A stretch of 64,000 nt of DNA from NCBI RefSeq assembly GCF_003182255.1, contig NZ_QGTQ01000006.1, positions 62,001-126,000 on the forward strand, written 5' to 3'. Both the position numbers and the translations under genes were made by a program. A model generated the notes under the pieces. The model did no database searches. It was not told the origin of the DNA and saw only the letters and a list, made by a program, of their open reading frames with translations. Each line of letters begins with the position of its first letter. Position 1 is the stretch's first letter. The DNA is from Paenibacillus cellulosilyticus. GTDB lineage: Bacteria; Bacillota; Bacilli; Paenibacillales; Paenibacillaceae. Below, piece after piece: positions 15,974 through 25,843 of this stretch.

Positions 15974-15992
15974 CCCTATAGGTAACCATAAT

Positions 15993-16262
15993 CTATTTCG
16001 CTCTGGTATATACGATCTTCTTAATCGTGTCGCATGACAGATAGAACCGCTCAGTGAGCTGGTTGATCGTCACACCTTGCGAGAACAGCTCACGAATCTC
16101 ATGATTGCGCTGTTCAAGCTTCTGTCTTCCACCAGACTTGACGCCCCAGCCTTTACGTTCGCCCTCTGGCTTCGGGATATACATCATGACGCCATTCATA
16201 TATTGCTGAACTTCCCGAAGCAGATGCTCCGGCAAGACCATGTCCGCTTTTACATATTTCAT
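15993..16262 (-). CDS. CD3324 family protein (small HTH-containing protein)
   Basis: An 89-residue protein of the CD3324 family, widespread in Bacillota. It starts MKYVKADMVLPEHLLREVQQYMNG, has a basic middle (PEGERKGWGVKSGGRQKLEQRN) and ends in a helix-turn-helix-like segment (FSQGVTINQLTERFYLSCDTIKKIVY). DNA binding is an inference; no function is established. The ATG at 16262 matches the family start; AAGGAGAG is 12-13 nt upstream, and a TTG three codons earlier is an alternative. A TATAAT hexamer at 16296-16301 (minus) is a probable -10 element. Confidence 0.75.
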   Translation of the reverse strand: MKYVKADMVLPEHLLREVQQYMNGVMMYIPKPEGERKGWGVKSGGRQKLEQRNHEIRELFSQGVTINQLTERFYLSCDTIKKIVYTRAK

Positions 16263-16306
16263 GATAAACAATGCTCTCCTTGTTAATCGATTTCATTATA
16301 CAAGGG

Positions 16307-16427
16307 GCAAAGCCTATCACTATAAACATCGTTCTACCTCGTACGAAGGCGGTTTAATCTAACTTCATTCATTCTGCTCTATACAAACAACCGCCGTTGT
16401 TTATAGTGTAGACTTTGCATAGAGCAG
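16307..16427. repeat. Long nested inverted repeat between the CD3324 gene and kdpE
   Basis: The arm at 16307-16327 (GCAAAGCCTATCACTATAAA plus C) is nearly complementary to 16399-16418 (GTTTATAGTGTAGACTTTGC). Inside it GGCGGTT (16348-16354) pairs with AACCGCC (16389-16395). A third pair, CTGCTCTAT (16374-16382) with ATAGAGCAG (16419-16427), offers an alternative fold. The left arm lies directly upstream of the probable -10 box of the CD3324 gene. Confidence 0.6.
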
Positions 16428-16528
16428 CGTTTCTTTTGTGTTATCTTCACGCATTCAAATCAACCTCCCCTTATAAACAAATACCTTATTCTTGAAATAA
16501 TAATATTAATCTCCTAACGTGTAAAGCA

Positions 16529-17230
16529 TTAATCCTGCACTTGAAAACGATAACCGATCCCCGGCTCTGTCACAATGAACCGCGGGCGCGTAGAGTCTTC
16601 CTCCAGCTTTTTGCGAAGATGACCGATGTATACCCGCAGGTAATGCGCCTCGGTCTCCGTATAATGACCGCCCCACACCTGCTGCAGCAGCTGGCGCTGC
16701 GTAATGACCTTGCCCGCATTCGATGCAAGAATCTTCAGCAGATCATATTCCGTCGGCGTCAGCTTCACCCGCTCCTCATTTAACTCTACCAATCGATGTG
16801 CCAGATCGATCATTAGCGGACCGAACCGAAGGATAGGCTCCGACACGGACTTCGCCACATGCCGCAGCGATACGCGGATGCGAGCAACTAACTCCCCCAT
16901 GCCGAACGGCTTCGTCACATAGTCGTCTGCTCCACTGTCTAGCGCAATGATTTTGTCCTCTTCCCGGTCCTTCGCGGTAAGCACGATGATCGGCAGGCTG
17001 GACCATTCCCGAATACGACGCATCACATCCAGTCCCGGCACATCGGGAAGTCCGAGGTCCAACAACATTAAGTCTGGCGGGTGCATGGAAGCGAGCGTAA
17101 TGCCTTCCTCGCCTGTAGATGCTTCCTCGATATCAAAATGATGGGCCGTAAGCGTCACCTTCAACAGCTTCCGTATTTGCGGTTCATCATCAATGATTAG
17201 TATTCTTGCTCCTTTATCGGATGCCTTCAT
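16529..17230 (-). CDS. kdpE: Response regulator KdpE
   Basis: A 233-residue OmpR/PhoB-type regulator that activates kdpFABC under K+ limitation or osmotic stress. The receiver domain has the acidic pair IIDDEP, the phosphoacceptor Asp in LMLLDLGLPDVPG, Thr in IIVLTAKD and Lys in YVTKPFGMGEL. A winged-helix domain ends YLRVYIGHLRKKLEEDSTRPRFIVTEPGIGYRF, typical of KdpE. It is the last gene of the Kdp cluster, 2 nt after the kinase stop. Its expected operator is found upstream of the operon at 25891-25911. Confidence 0.95.
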   Translation of the reverse strand: MKASDKGARILIIDDEPQIRKLLKVTLTAHHFDIEEASTGEEGITLASMHPPDLMLLDLGLPDVPGLDVMRRIREWSSLPIIVLTAKDREEDKIIALDSGADDYVTKPFGMGELVARIRVSLRHVAKSVSEPILRFGPLMIDLAHRLVELNEERVKLTPTEYDLLKILASNAGKVITQRQLLQQVWGGHYTETEAHYLRVYIGHLRKKLEEDSTRPRFIVTEPGIGYRFQVQD

Positions 17231-17232
17231 CG

Positions 17233-18759
17233 TTATTCCATTCCTTCCTCGTGCCTTACAGCTACTTGATCCTGCCCTATCGGCAGCGTCATCACAAGGA
17301 CCGTGCCTTGTCCGTCCTCATTCGGTTGTGCCGCGATCGTACCGCCATGCAGATCGATAATGCCTCGGCATATGGCAAGCCCAAGTCCTGTCCCGGTCAA
17401 ATGTCCCGTTCGTGCCGACCGATAAAACTTGTCGAAGATACGCTCACGATCCGCCGATGCAATTCCTAACCCCTGGTCAGCCACCGACAGTATAAAGCTC
17501 TCCCCATCCACGATCGCCCGAATCGTAATGACGCTGTAATCCGGCGAATATTTGATCGCATTGCTGACGACGTTCGTCAGCACCTGCTCGAGCAATACTT
17601 CATCACCCTGAATGAGCGGAATATCATCCGGCAGCTCCACGCGAACGGTTCGATGCTGAATGCCTTCCTCCACCTGCTTCCGCACAACGCCAATCATATC
17701 CTCGATATCACACCACTTGGATCGCAGCTTCAGCATGCCGCTCTCCAGCTGGACGATGCCGAGCAGGTTCGATACAAGTCGATTCATCCGAAGCGCACCT
17801 TCACGCATCGTCGTTAGCAGTGACATCCGATCTTCAGCCGAGAACAGGCTGTCACCCTCGATCAAGGCGCCTGCCGAACCAATCAATGCCGCTAATGGTG
17901 TGCGAAGCTCATGTGAGACAGAATCGAGAATCGCGGTACGGATGCGTTCCGATTCCGCTGTCAGATGTGCAAGCTTCGCTTCTTCGCTCAGCTTCACGCG
18001 TACAATGGCGCTGGCGGCCAGACCGCCGAGCGCTTCGAGGAATCGCATTTGATCCGCAGTAAGCACCTCGGCTCCGAGATTGACGCCAAGCACCCCATGA
18101 ATGTGGTCTTCTGTGCGAAGCGGGATATATAAGCCTGGCGTCTCGCCGAGCATCGTCGTTCCGCGTCCTGCCATTCGCCCCTGCTGATACGCCCAATTGG
18201 CGATGACCAGCTCGGCTTCGCCGCTGCCCCACAGTGAAGCTGCCGAGGAAGGCGCTGCTACGGTCACCTCGTCTTCGTCTTTGCTCGCAGGCAAATAAAT
18301 CGCCGCCTCCGTCTGGAAGGTGTCTGACACCTGCGACGTAACATTACGCAGCAGCGCTTGAATATCGGTGAAAGCACTAAGCTGCTTGCTGATCGCATAA
18401 AGCGATGCGGTCTGTGCTTCCTTCTGCTTTGAATATTGGAGCTGGCTCTTCAACCGTGCCGCCAAGCTTGCCGTCAACGCCGCTACAGTGAAGAAGACAA
18501 TGAACGAAACCAAGTAGCGAAGATCTGACACCGAGAAGCTTAGAAACGGCGGAACGAAGAAGAAATCAAATGCCAGCACGCCAAGCCCCGCTGCGTAATA
18601 AGAGGCTCCTTTTCCCCAATATACGGCACTTAATAGAACCGGGAGCAAATAAAGGAGTGCAATGTTTGCGGTATCGAATGAAAGATCCATTTCTTTGAAT
18701 AAGAAGGTAAGCAGCGCAATTGCCAGCGTTACCCATGCATATGCCCAATGCCGCTCCAA
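17233..18759 (-). CDS. kdpD: KdpD C-terminal half: membrane sensor histidine kinase
   Basis: A 508-residue kinase corresponding to the C-terminal part of KdpD. It opens with a four-helix DUF4118 membrane domain (about residues 5-105, including DTANIALLYLLPVLLSAVYWG), then a GAF-like domain (about 120-260) and a HisKA domain with the phospho-His in DSVSHELRTPLAALIG. The ATPase boxes are NVVSNAIKYSP, VADQGLGI and GTGLGLAICRGI. It lacks the N-terminal KdpD/USP region, which is encoded separately just upstream (18792-21110). TTG at 18759 is preceded by AGGATGTGATC. The two products presumably assemble into a functional sensor. Confidence 0.9.
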   Translation of the reverse strand: MERHWAYAWVTLAIALLTFLFKEMDLSFDTANIALLYLLPVLLSAVYWGKGASYYAAGLGVLAFDFFFVPPFLSFSVSDLRYLVSFIVFFTVAALTASLAARLKSQLQYSKQKEAQTASLYAISKQLSAFTDIQALLRNVTSQVSDTFQTEAAIYLPASKDEDEVTVAAPSSAASLWGSGEAELVIANWAYQQGRMAGRGTTMLGETPGLYIPLRTEDHIHGVLGVNLGAEVLTADQMRFLEALGGLAASAIVRVKLSEEAKLAHLTAESERIRTAILDSVSHELRTPLAALIGSAGALIEGDSLFSAEDRMSLLTTMREGALRMNRLVSNLLGIVQLESGMLKLRSKWCDIEDMIGVVRKQVEEGIQHRTVRVELPDDIPLIQGDEVLLEQVLTNVVSNAIKYSPDYSVITIRAIVDGESFILSVADQGLGIASADRERIFDKFYRSARTGHLTGTGLGLAICRGIIDLHGGTIAAQPNEDGQGTVLVMTLPIGQDQVAVRHEEGME

Positions 18760-18791
18760 CCGATCACATCCTAGTTATCTATCCAGCTTGA

Positions 18792-21110
18792 TCATACCTC
18801 AAAACGGGCTGCAACGAGAACATCAAGATTTCGACCTTGCTGCACGATCGTCTTAATGACGGATCGTCGACACCAATCCAGCCGCCATCGACGCGAAGTT
18901 TGACCCACAATCATCTGTGTGCTATTCAGCGCGTTCGCCCGCTCCAGTAGCGCCGATGCAACTCGTCTTCTCAACCTTGTATGCGCCAGCTCGAAGCTGC
19001 CGCCTAACCGTTCCGTCAATTGTTGAATGGACGCCAGCCGCTTCTGATCCTTCTCGGACAATTGCTTCGCCGGGTGCACATACATGACATGCCACTGCGC
19101 TTTCAGCCGATGGGCGAGCCGGAACCCTTGTCGGATCAAACGTTCTGCATTAAGTGATAGCGTGACCGCGACGAATATCCGTTCTTCGCCACGCCAAGGA
19201 CCACGCAGCGATCGGCTGTGCTCCCGGGCTTCCAGCCGCTCATCCACGTCGTCGGCAATTTCCCGGAGTACAAGCTCGCGCAGCGCGATTAAATTACCCG
19301 TTCGGAAAAAATGTCCCAGCGCCTGATCAATCTTATTCGCCGCATAGATCCGGCCTTCGCGCATCCGCTGTTGAAGCGCCGCTGGCGCCACATCAATCAG
19401 CTCCACTTCATCAGCAGACTGAAGTACGCTGTCGGGAACCGTCTCCCTCACACGAATGCCCGTGATCTGTTCAACAGAATCATTCAAGCTCTCTAAATGC
19501 TGTACGTTCATCGTGGTAATGACCGAAATCCCTGCAGCCAATATTTCCATCACGTCTTCGTACCGCTTCTTGTTCGCAATACCTGGCACATTCGTGTGTG
19601 CGAGTTCATCAATCAACACAACCTCTGGATTTCGTTCAATAATCGCTTGTACATCGAGTTCATGGAGCTTCGCTCCACAGTATTCAATCTCGGCTTCCGG
19701 TAGGATTGGCAGGCTGCCGATTTGCGCTGCCGTGTCTGCTCTGCCGTGCGTTTCAAGCAAGCCGATAACGACATCGATCCCTTTGCGCAGCAGCTCATTT
19801 CCCTCGCGCAGCATCGTGTACGTTTTGCCGACACCGGGCGCTGCGCCGATATACACTTTGAACGTTCCACGCTTCAATGCTTCGGTCTGCTGCGCAACCT
19901 CCTGCTCGCTTAATCGCCGATAGCTCTTCGATGTTTGCCCGCGTGCACTCGTAGTTTCTACAAGCTTCTGTTCGCTGCTCTGATTGACATGGTCCGCGAC
20001 GAACAGGACATCGGCGTTGCGCACGCTGCCAAGGATACCGTTCACAATTGAGCCGTACAACAGCTCCTTCCATCGACTATGTTTGGAGTGGCCTAATACG
20101 ATACGAGTTACACCGTATTTCATTGCATATTTGCTAAGCAGCTTCGGGATTTGTCTCCGTCCGTTGAATGGAAGTTCATGCGTATGCGCACCGATTCGGT
20201 CGGTTAATTTTAACATCATCCGCTTGAACATACTCTCTTCCTTCGTCAGTACTGCATGCTCCTTTACGAACGAGATCACATTTAATTCGCCATTCAATCG
20301 TTTCGCGATCTGTTGGCCTCTTCGAATATATGCTGAGCTGTTCCCACGATATTGCACACAAACGATGACGCGTTCATTAGCACCAGAAGGGCCTGTAAGG
20401 CCTTGCGATTCTCGATGTTTCTCCAGCGATCCGTTCACGTCCACCGCCATTAGACGTAATGCCAACTCACGTAATACACCTAGATTACCTCGCTGCTGCA
20501 TGAGCGGTACATCCTTAACACCGTTAAGGTTTCCCTCGCTTAACCGCTGCAGCATCGTCTCCGGCGTTACATCAATAAGCCGAACCTCATCGGCCAGCTC
20601 AAGCGTTTGCACTGGAATGGTATTCTCTGCTCGAATGCCGGTCAATCGATGCGCCAACAGCGTCACGCCATCCAGCTCATATACATTCACCGTTGTAATA
20701 ACACTGATACCACGCTGCAGCAAATATTGAATATCCTCCAGCCGTGTTGCGAATTGCGCTCCCGGCCGATTCCGATGAGCCAAGCCATCCACAAGCACCA
20801 CCTCTGGATTGCGCTGCAGCAGCGCTTCCAGGTTCAAGTCCTTCTGTTCTATCCCATTGGAGTCCCAACGAATGCTTGGCACTCGTTCCAGCGTACCGAG
20901 CTTCTCTGCGGTCTCGGGACGCTTCATCGTAGACACCGCACAGATGACCACGTCGATGCCTTCAGCTTGAAGCGACTGGCCCTCCAGCAGCATGTGATAC
21001 GTCTTGCCCGATCCATTCACAGCACCGATGTAGATCTTGAGCTTTCCCTGCTGCAGCTTCGATATCGAAGCAAGTATCTGCTCGGGTGTCTTTCTTCTGA
21101 ATGAATCCAT
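18792..21110 (-). CDS. KdpD N-terminal sensor protein with two tandem KdpD+USP units
   Basis: A 772-residue cytoplasmic protein made of two copies of the KdpD N-terminal module, each an ATP-binding KdpD domain plus a USP-like domain. Copy 1 (about 1-375) has Walker A GAVNGSGKT (29-37) and a degenerate acidic motif VLVDGLAHRNRPG. Copy 2 (about 395-770) has canonical GAAPGVGKT and VLIDELAHTNVPG. USP domains of KdpD bind c-di-AMP in some Firmicutes; whether these do is not readable. No histidine kinase follows in this frame; it is in the next gene 32 nt away. The ATG at 21110 has AGGAGG 8 nt upstream. Confidence 0.9.
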   Translation of the reverse strand: MDSFRRKTPEQILASISKLQQGKLKIYIGAVNGSGKTYHMLLEGQSLQAEGIDVVICAVSTMKRPETAEKLGTLERVPSIRWDSNGIEQKDLNLEALLQRNPEVVLVDGLAHRNRPGAQFATRLEDIQYLLQRGISVITTVNVYELDGVTLLAHRLTGIRAENTIPVQTLELADEVRLIDVTPETMLQRLSEGNLNGVKDVPLMQQRGNLGVLRELALRLMAVDVNGSLEKHRESQGLTGPSGANERVIVCVQYRGNSSAYIRRGQQIAKRLNGELNVISFVKEHAVLTKEESMFKRMMLKLTDRIGAHTHELPFNGRRQIPKLLSKYAMKYGVTRIVLGHSKHSRWKELLYGSIVNGILGSVRNADVLFVADHVNQSSEQKLVETTSARGQTSKSYRRLSEQEVAQQTEALKRGTFKVYIGAAPGVGKTYTMLREGNELLRKGIDVVIGLLETHGRADTAAQIGSLPILPEAEIEYCGAKLHELDVQAIIERNPEVVLIDELAHTNVPGIANKKRYEDVMEILAAGISVITTMNVQHLESLNDSVEQITGIRVRETVPDSVLQSADEVELIDVAPAALQQRMREGRIYAANKIDQALGHFFRTGNLIALRELVLREIADDVDERLEAREHSRSLRGPWRGEERIFVAVTLSLNAERLIRQGFRLAHRLKAQWHVMYVHPAKQLSEKDQKRLASIQQLTERLGGSFELAHTRLRRRVASALLERANALNSTQMIVGQTSRRWRLDWCRRSVIKTIVQQGRNLDVLVAARFEV

Positions 21111-21248
21111 CCATCGTGCCTCCTGACATCAGGATCTTGAGCGGACTCTGCTTATTCAAAGATCCTCTGTATAAGCCGCCAACGTGATGTGCCAATAAAC
21201 GCGGAGCAACCCCGCCTATTCGGCTCGGCAGAATAGACAGGGTGGACG

Positions 21249-21824
21249 TTATTGGGTCATCATAGCTTGAAGCTTAAGGTTCAGCTCTAGTACGTTCACG
21301 CGAGGCTCACCGAACAGGCCAAGATCGCGACCTTCCGTTTGTTCCTCCACCAGCTCATGCAGCTGTTGCTGCGATAAGCCCGTCAGCTTGCTAATCCTTG
21401 GAATTTGAACCTCTGCCGATGCCGGCGTGATATGCGGATCTAGACCGGAACCCGAGTTTGTCACGAGTGCAATAGGCAGCTCACTCACAGGAACGTCCGG
21501 GTTAGCCGTCTTCCAGGCTTCAATGGAATCCTTCGTACGCTGCAGCAATTCCGGATTAGATGGGCCATAGTTATTCGAGCCAGATCCTGCCCCATTATAG
21601 TCAATACTCGATACACGTCCTTGGAAATAAGCCGGATTATCATACTGCTGGCCAATGAGTGCGGAGCCAATCACTTCTCCTTCAGCATTGTGCACGAGAC
21701 TGCCATTTGCTTGACTAGGCATAAACAACTGTGCAAGACCTGTGCAAGCAAGTGGATATAGAATGCCGCATAGTACGATGAACACGATACTTGCTCGAAT
21801 GGCGACGAATACATTATTCTTCAT
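21249..21824 (-). CDS. kdpC: K+-transporting ATPase subunit C
   Basis: A 191-residue membrane-anchored subunit of the KdpFABC complex, needed for high-affinity ATP use. It has one N-terminal helix ([22 protein letters not shown]) and the family blocks [56 protein letters not shown] and [15 protein letters not shown]. It is 20 nt downstream of kdpB in the operon. Length and motifs are standard. Confidence 0.95.
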   Translation of the reverse strand: MKNNVFVAIRASIVFIVLCGILYPLACTGLAQLFMPSQANGSLVHNAEGEVIGSALIGQQYDNPAYFQGRVSSIDYNGAGSGSNNYGPSNPELLQRTKDSIEAWKTANPDVPVSELPIALVTNSGSGLDPHITPASAEVQIPRISKLTGLSQQQLHELVEEQTEGRDLGLFGEPRVNVLELNLKLQAMMTQ

Positions 21825-21844
21825 CTTATTTCCGTCCTTTCGAT

Positions 21845-23878
21845 CTAGACCCAGAGATGAACGATCAGGTCAATGAGCTTAATGCCGATGAATGGTGCGA
21901 TAATACCGCCAAGACCGTAGACTGTCATGTTCTTGCCGAGCAGCTTCATTGCGCTCATGGGCTTATAGGCAATCCCTCTCATCGCAAGCGGAATAAGCAG
22001 CGGAATGATAATGGCGTTGAAGATGAGTGCCGACAGAATTGCGGAGGACGGCGAACCCAGATGCATAATGTTCAATCCGTCCATCTGTGGAATCGCAATC
22101 GTGAACATCGCCGGAATGATGGCAAAATATTTCGCCACATCGTTCGCGATGCTGAACGTCGTCAGTGCACCACGTGTCATAAGCAGCTGTTTGCCGATGG
22201 AAACGACCTCAATGATCTTCGATGGATCCGAATCGAGATCGACCATGTTCGCTGCTTCCTTCGCGGCAGTTGTACCGCTGTTCATCGCTAGACCTACATC
22301 CGCCTGCGCTAATGCAGGCGCATCGTTCGTACCGTCGCCGGTCATCGCAACAAGCTTGCCCTCTGCCTGCTCGCGTCGAATGACGGCGATTTTGTCCTCT
22401 GGTTTACTCTCTGCTATAAAATCGTCTACACCAGCCTCCAGCGCAATCGTCGCTGCAGTCAGCGGATTGTCGCCGGTACACATGATCGTTTTAATGCCCA
22501 TCTTTCGCAGCTGCTCGAACCGTTCGCGCATTCCGGGCTTTACCGTATCCTTCAAGTAAATTAAGCCTACGATTCGATTGCCGATCGCAACTGCAAGCGG
22601 CGTGCCGCCCTTGGACGCAATCGCGTTCCCCTTCTCGTCTAAGTCCGCGGGAATCGAACCGCCCTGCGCCTTCACCCACTGCTTAACGGCATCGACTGCC
22701 CCTTTGCGCACTTGTCGCCCATCCCGCAGATCGACGCCGCTCATGCGCGTTTCTGCCTTAAAAGCGATAAACTCCGCATCAATTGCAAGCTTCTCGTCGT
22801 ACTCGTATTGCTCGGCTCGCATCAGATCGATCACGGATCGGCCTTCCGGCGTCTCATCTTTCACCGAAGTAATCGCAGACCAATAGCCAACGGTCTCAAT
22901 CTTCTCATTGCCTACCGGGATAAAAGAGCTCGCCATCCGGTTACCGAACGTTATTGTTCCTGTTTTATCTAGAATCATCGTATTAATGTCGCCTGCAGCC
23001 TCAACTGCTTTGCCGGACATCGCGATGACATTGAACTGCGTGACTCGGTCCATCCCTGCGATACCGATCGCGGACAATAAGCCGCCGATCGTGGTAGGAA
23101 TGAGACAGACGAGCAGCGCGATAAGTACTGGCGCTTCAATATTCACGCCTGCATAACGTGCAATTGGCGCAAGCGTAACGACGACGATTAGGAAGATAAG
23201 CGTAAGGCTGATGAGCAGCGTATTCAATGCGAGCTCATTCGGCGTTTTCTGGCGCTGCGCGCCTTCTACGAGCGAAATCATCCGATCGATGAACGATTCG
23301 CCTGGATCACTCGTGATTTGGACCACGATCCGGTCACTGACGACCCGTGTACCGCCTGTAACAGAGCTGAAGTCTCCTCCAGCTTCTTTTATGACTGGAG
23401 CCGATTCACCTGTTATGGCCGACTCATCCACGGACGCCAAGCCCTCAATGACTTCGCCATCGCCAGGAATCATCTCGCCTTGCGAGACGACGACGATATC
23501 CCCTTTGCGAAGCTCTGTCGATGGCACGGCCTTTATGCCGCTGAACGTACGCTTATTAGCAGATAGCTGCTGTTTGGATTGCTTAAGCGAATCGGCTTGT
23601 GCTTTGCCTCTCCCTTCTGCCAGTGCCTCCGCGAAGTTCGCGAAGAGCACCGTGATTAACAGGACGAAGAAGACGGTCAAGTTAAACCCGACATGTCCCT
23701 TGGCCCCCATGAAATCAGGGAGCAGTACGGTAAGCAGCACGATAAACGTGCCTACTTCGACGACGAACATGACGGGATTTTTCATCATCGTAATCGGATT
23801 TAGCTTCTTAAAGCTGTCTATTACCGCATCCTTAAGGATTGTGGAGGTTAGCATGGATTTACGGGTTGATGATTGCAT
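21845..23878 (-). CDS. kdpB: K+-transporting P-type ATPase subunit B
   Basis: The 677-residue catalytic subunit that hydrolyses ATP to drive K+ import by KdpA. Seen: the actuator TGES (in [14 protein letters not shown]), the phosphorylation motif [21 protein letters not shown] for nucleotide binding, and the hinge [21 protein letters not shown]. There are seven or so membrane helices. Full length for the family. It lies between kdpA (27 nt upstream) and kdpC. Confidence 0.97.
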   Translation of the reverse strand: MQSSTRKSMLTSTILKDAVIDSFKKLNPITMMKNPVMFVVEVGTFIVLLTVLLPDFMGAKGHVGFNLTVFFVLLITVLFANFAEALAEGRGKAQADSLKQSKQQLSANKRTFSGIKAVPSTELRKGDIVVVSQGEMIPGDGEVIEGLASVDESAITGESAPVIKEAGGDFSSVTGGTRVVSDRIVVQITSDPGESFIDRMISLVEGAQRQKTPNELALNTLLISLTLIFLIVVVTLAPIARYAGVNIEAPVLIALLVCLIPTTIGGLLSAIGIAGMDRVTQFNVIAMSGKAVEAAGDINTMILDKTGTITFGNRMASSFIPVGNEKIETVGYWSAITSVKDETPEGRSVIDLMRAEQYEYDEKLAIDAEFIAFKAETRMSGVDLRDGRQVRKGAVDAVKQWVKAQGGSIPADLDEKGNAIASKGGTPLAVAIGNRIVGLIYLKDTVKPGMRERFEQLRKMGIKTIMCTGDNPLTAATIALEAGVDDFIAESKPEDKIAVIRREQAEGKLVAMTGDGTNDAPALAQADVGLAMNSGTTAAKEAANMVDLDSDPSKIIEVVSIGKQLLMTRGALTTFSIANDVAKYFAIIPAMFTIAIPQMDGLNIMHLGSPSSAILSALIFNAIIIPLLIPLAMRGIAYKPMSAMKLLGKNMTVYGLGGIIAPFIGIKLIDLIVHLWV

Positions 23879-23905
23879 GGCTTAAAGTCACCTCGATTAT
23901 AATGG

Positions 23906-25585
23906 TTAACCAAGTGTCAAATGTTCTGCGATTGGGCCAAGCGCAATGGCAGGCAGGAAGGTCAATGCGCCAATGATGAGAACCGTACCGACGAGTATGC
24001 CGACGAACCACCTATTATCCGTCTTCAGCGTACCAATCGTTTCCGGTACCCACTGCTTGCGCACGAATGAACCAGCAACGGCAAGCATCGCAATCATGGA
24101 GACGTAACGACCAAGCAGCATGACGAGTCCTGTCGTAATGTTCCAGAACGAAGTATTGTCCGCAAGCCCTTCGAAGCCCGATCCATTATTCGCCGCCGAA
24201 GACGTGTATTCGTAGAGCACCTGCGAGATGCCGTGGAAGCCTGCATTACTAATCGCTCCGCTGCCCAAGTCCGTTAGGAAAGCAATCGCCGTCGGCCCAA
24301 GAATGATCAGCGGATGAATCAAAATAGCGATCGCGATGAGCTTCATCTCCCTCGGCTCGATTTTGCGGCCGAGAAACTCGGGTGTTCGGCCAACCATCAG
24401 CCCCGCGATGAATACGCCGAGAATGGCGTACATGAGCATGTTCATCAGACCAGCGCCTTTGCCGCCGAATACGCAGTTGAGCATCATTTGAGCTAGTGGT
24501 ACAAGACCGCCGAGCGGTGTCAGCGTATCATGCATATTGTTGACCGTACCGGTCGTCGCTGCGGTCGTTACAGCTGTGAACAACGCCGATTGCGGGATAC
24601 CGAATCGAACCTCTTTGCCTTCCATGCTTCCTTGCGATGCATCGATGCCAAGTGAGTTCATCACCGGATTGCCGTGAAGCTCTGACGTGTACACGGTCGC
24701 GAGGAACACGAGAAACAAAGCCATCATCGCACTATACACAACCCAGCCCTGCTTGCGATTACGGGCGAATCGACCATACACATAAGGAAGCGAAGCGGGA
24801 AGCGCCCACATGGACAAAATCTCGATGACGTTCGTCAGCCCATTCGGATTCTCGAAAGGATGGGAAGAGTTCGCACCGAAGAAGCCGCCGCCGTTCGTTC
24901 CAAGATGCTTGATCGATTCAAGCGAAGCTACTGGACCGATCGCGATATTTTGCATAGCCCCCTCTAAGGTCGTAACGGTTAACGTCGATTGCAGCGTCTG
25001 CGGCACATCCAGTCCAACAAGAATCATCGTGACGACGATTGCTGCGGGCAAGAAGATTCGCGTGTGTGCCTTGACGAAATCCTCGAAGAAATTGCCAAGC
25101 GAGTTCCCTCTGCTTGTTATGCCGCGAACGAATGCGATCGCCGCCGAAAAACCCGTTGCCGCGGAAGTGAACATCATCATCATGATGACTGCCATTTGCG
25201 AGAAGTAGGACAAGCTCGACTCCCCACTGTAATGCTGCAGGTTCGTATTTGTAATGAAGCTAATTACGGTGTTAAATGATAACGTCTCTTCCATCGCGCC
25301 TACTCCGTTCGGATTGAGCGGCAGGATCGACTGTATGCGCAGGATAAGGTAGCTGATGAAAGCCAGTGCTGCGTTCGTAAGCAGCAAAGTGATCGCGTAT
25401 TTCTTCCAGGTCATTCCCTCACGGTTGCGAAGCCCAATCAGTCGATAGATCCATCGTTCAACGGGACCGAAGATTCGATCCGTCCTATTCGGCTCATTTG
25501 AGAAAACATTGTATACATACGTGCCCAGCGGTTTAACAAGCAAGACTAGCACCACTAAGACGACGGCGATTTGTACGATGCCCAT
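23906..25585 (-). CDS. kdpA: K+-transporting ATPase subunit A
   Basis: The 559-residue channel-like subunit that binds and translocates K+. About ten membrane helices; selectivity-filter-type segments appear as FITNTNLQHYSGE, GTNGGGFFGANSSHPFENP, TGTVNNMHDTLTPLGG and SSAANNGSGFEGL. The ATG has TAGGAGG 7 nt upstream; that site overlaps the kdpF stop codon, so the two genes are translationally linked. Standard length. Confidence 0.97.
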   Translation of the reverse strand: MGIVQIAVVLVVLVLLVKPLGTYVYNVFSNEPNRTDRIFGPVERWIYRLIGLRNREGMTWKKYAITLLLTNAALAFISYLILRIQSILPLNPNGVGAMEETLSFNTVISFITNTNLQHYSGESSLSYFSQMAVIMMMMFTSAATGFSAAIAFVRGITSRGNSLGNFFEDFVKAHTRIFLPAAIVVTMILVGLDVPQTLQSTLTVTTLEGAMQNIAIGPVASLESIKHLGTNGGGFFGANSSHPFENPNGLTNVIEILSMWALPASLPYVYGRFARNRKQGWVVYSAMMALFLVFLATVYTSELHGNPVMNSLGIDASQGSMEGKEVRFGIPQSALFTAVTTAATTGTVNNMHDTLTPLGGLVPLAQMMLNCVFGGKGAGLMNMLMYAILGVFIAGLMVGRTPEFLGRKIEPREMKLIAIAILIHPLIILGPTAIAFLTDLGSGAISNAGFHGISQVLYEYTSSAANNGSGFEGLADNTSFWNITTGLVMLLGRYVSMIAMLAVAGSFVRKQWVPETIGTLKTDNRWFVGILVGTVLIIGALTFLPAIALGPIAEHLTLG

Positions 25586-25596
25586 TCGTCATCCTC

Positions 25597-25674
25597 CTAG
25601 AATCGTTCAGGATTAATAAGCGCAAAGACCAAATAAATGAAAATGATGAATGCGGCTCCGAGCATTACAATCAT
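25597..25674 (-). CDS. kdpF: KdpF, 25-residue Kdp membrane peptide
   Basis: A 25-codon gene directly before kdpA. The product is a single helix, MIVMLGAAFIIFIYLVFAL, ending INPERF, which matches the KdpF signature (hydrophobic helix followed by a P-E-R/K-F tail). KdpF stabilises the KdpABC complex. AGGAGAGG lies 7 nt before the ATG, and the TAG stop is part of the kdpA ribosome site. Its start overlaps the stop of another tiny gene (ATGA). Confidence 0.88.
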   Translation of the reverse strand: MIVMLGAAFIIFIYLVFALINPERF

Positions 25675-25781
25675 CGTGTTTCCTCTCCTTCCCGATCTAC
25701 CACTCGGCCGCACCAATGGACAAACCCATAGAACAGTCCAAACGTGCAGGCAAGCAGTCCCATTACGCCAATATCAAGCAT
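25671..25781 (-). CDS. 36-residue membrane peptide preceding kdpF
   Basis: The first gene of the Kdp operon. The peptide begins MLDIGVMGLLACTFGLFYGF, then VHWCGRVVDREGEETR: one helix followed by a charged tail with a conserved-looking W-C. GGAGG lies 9 nt upstream and the stop overlaps the kdpF start. Similar unnamed small membrane proteins sit before kdpF in many bacteria. No function is assigned; an accessory Kdp subunit or regulatory leader is an inference. Confidence 0.7.
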   Translation of the reverse strand: MLDIGVMGLLACTFGLFYGFVHWCGRVVDREGEETR

Positions 25782-25843
25782 CCGATCCAACCTCCAATTC
25801 CTCTCTCGATCACGATTTTCAATATTCCACTTGCTACAGTGCA

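Noticed and set aside
19984-21104. Plus-strand frames of 248 and 165 codons opposite the tandem KdpD gene
   Set aside because: Low-complexity S/R/T/H-rich products with no ribosome site, opposite a gene with two recognisable P-loops.
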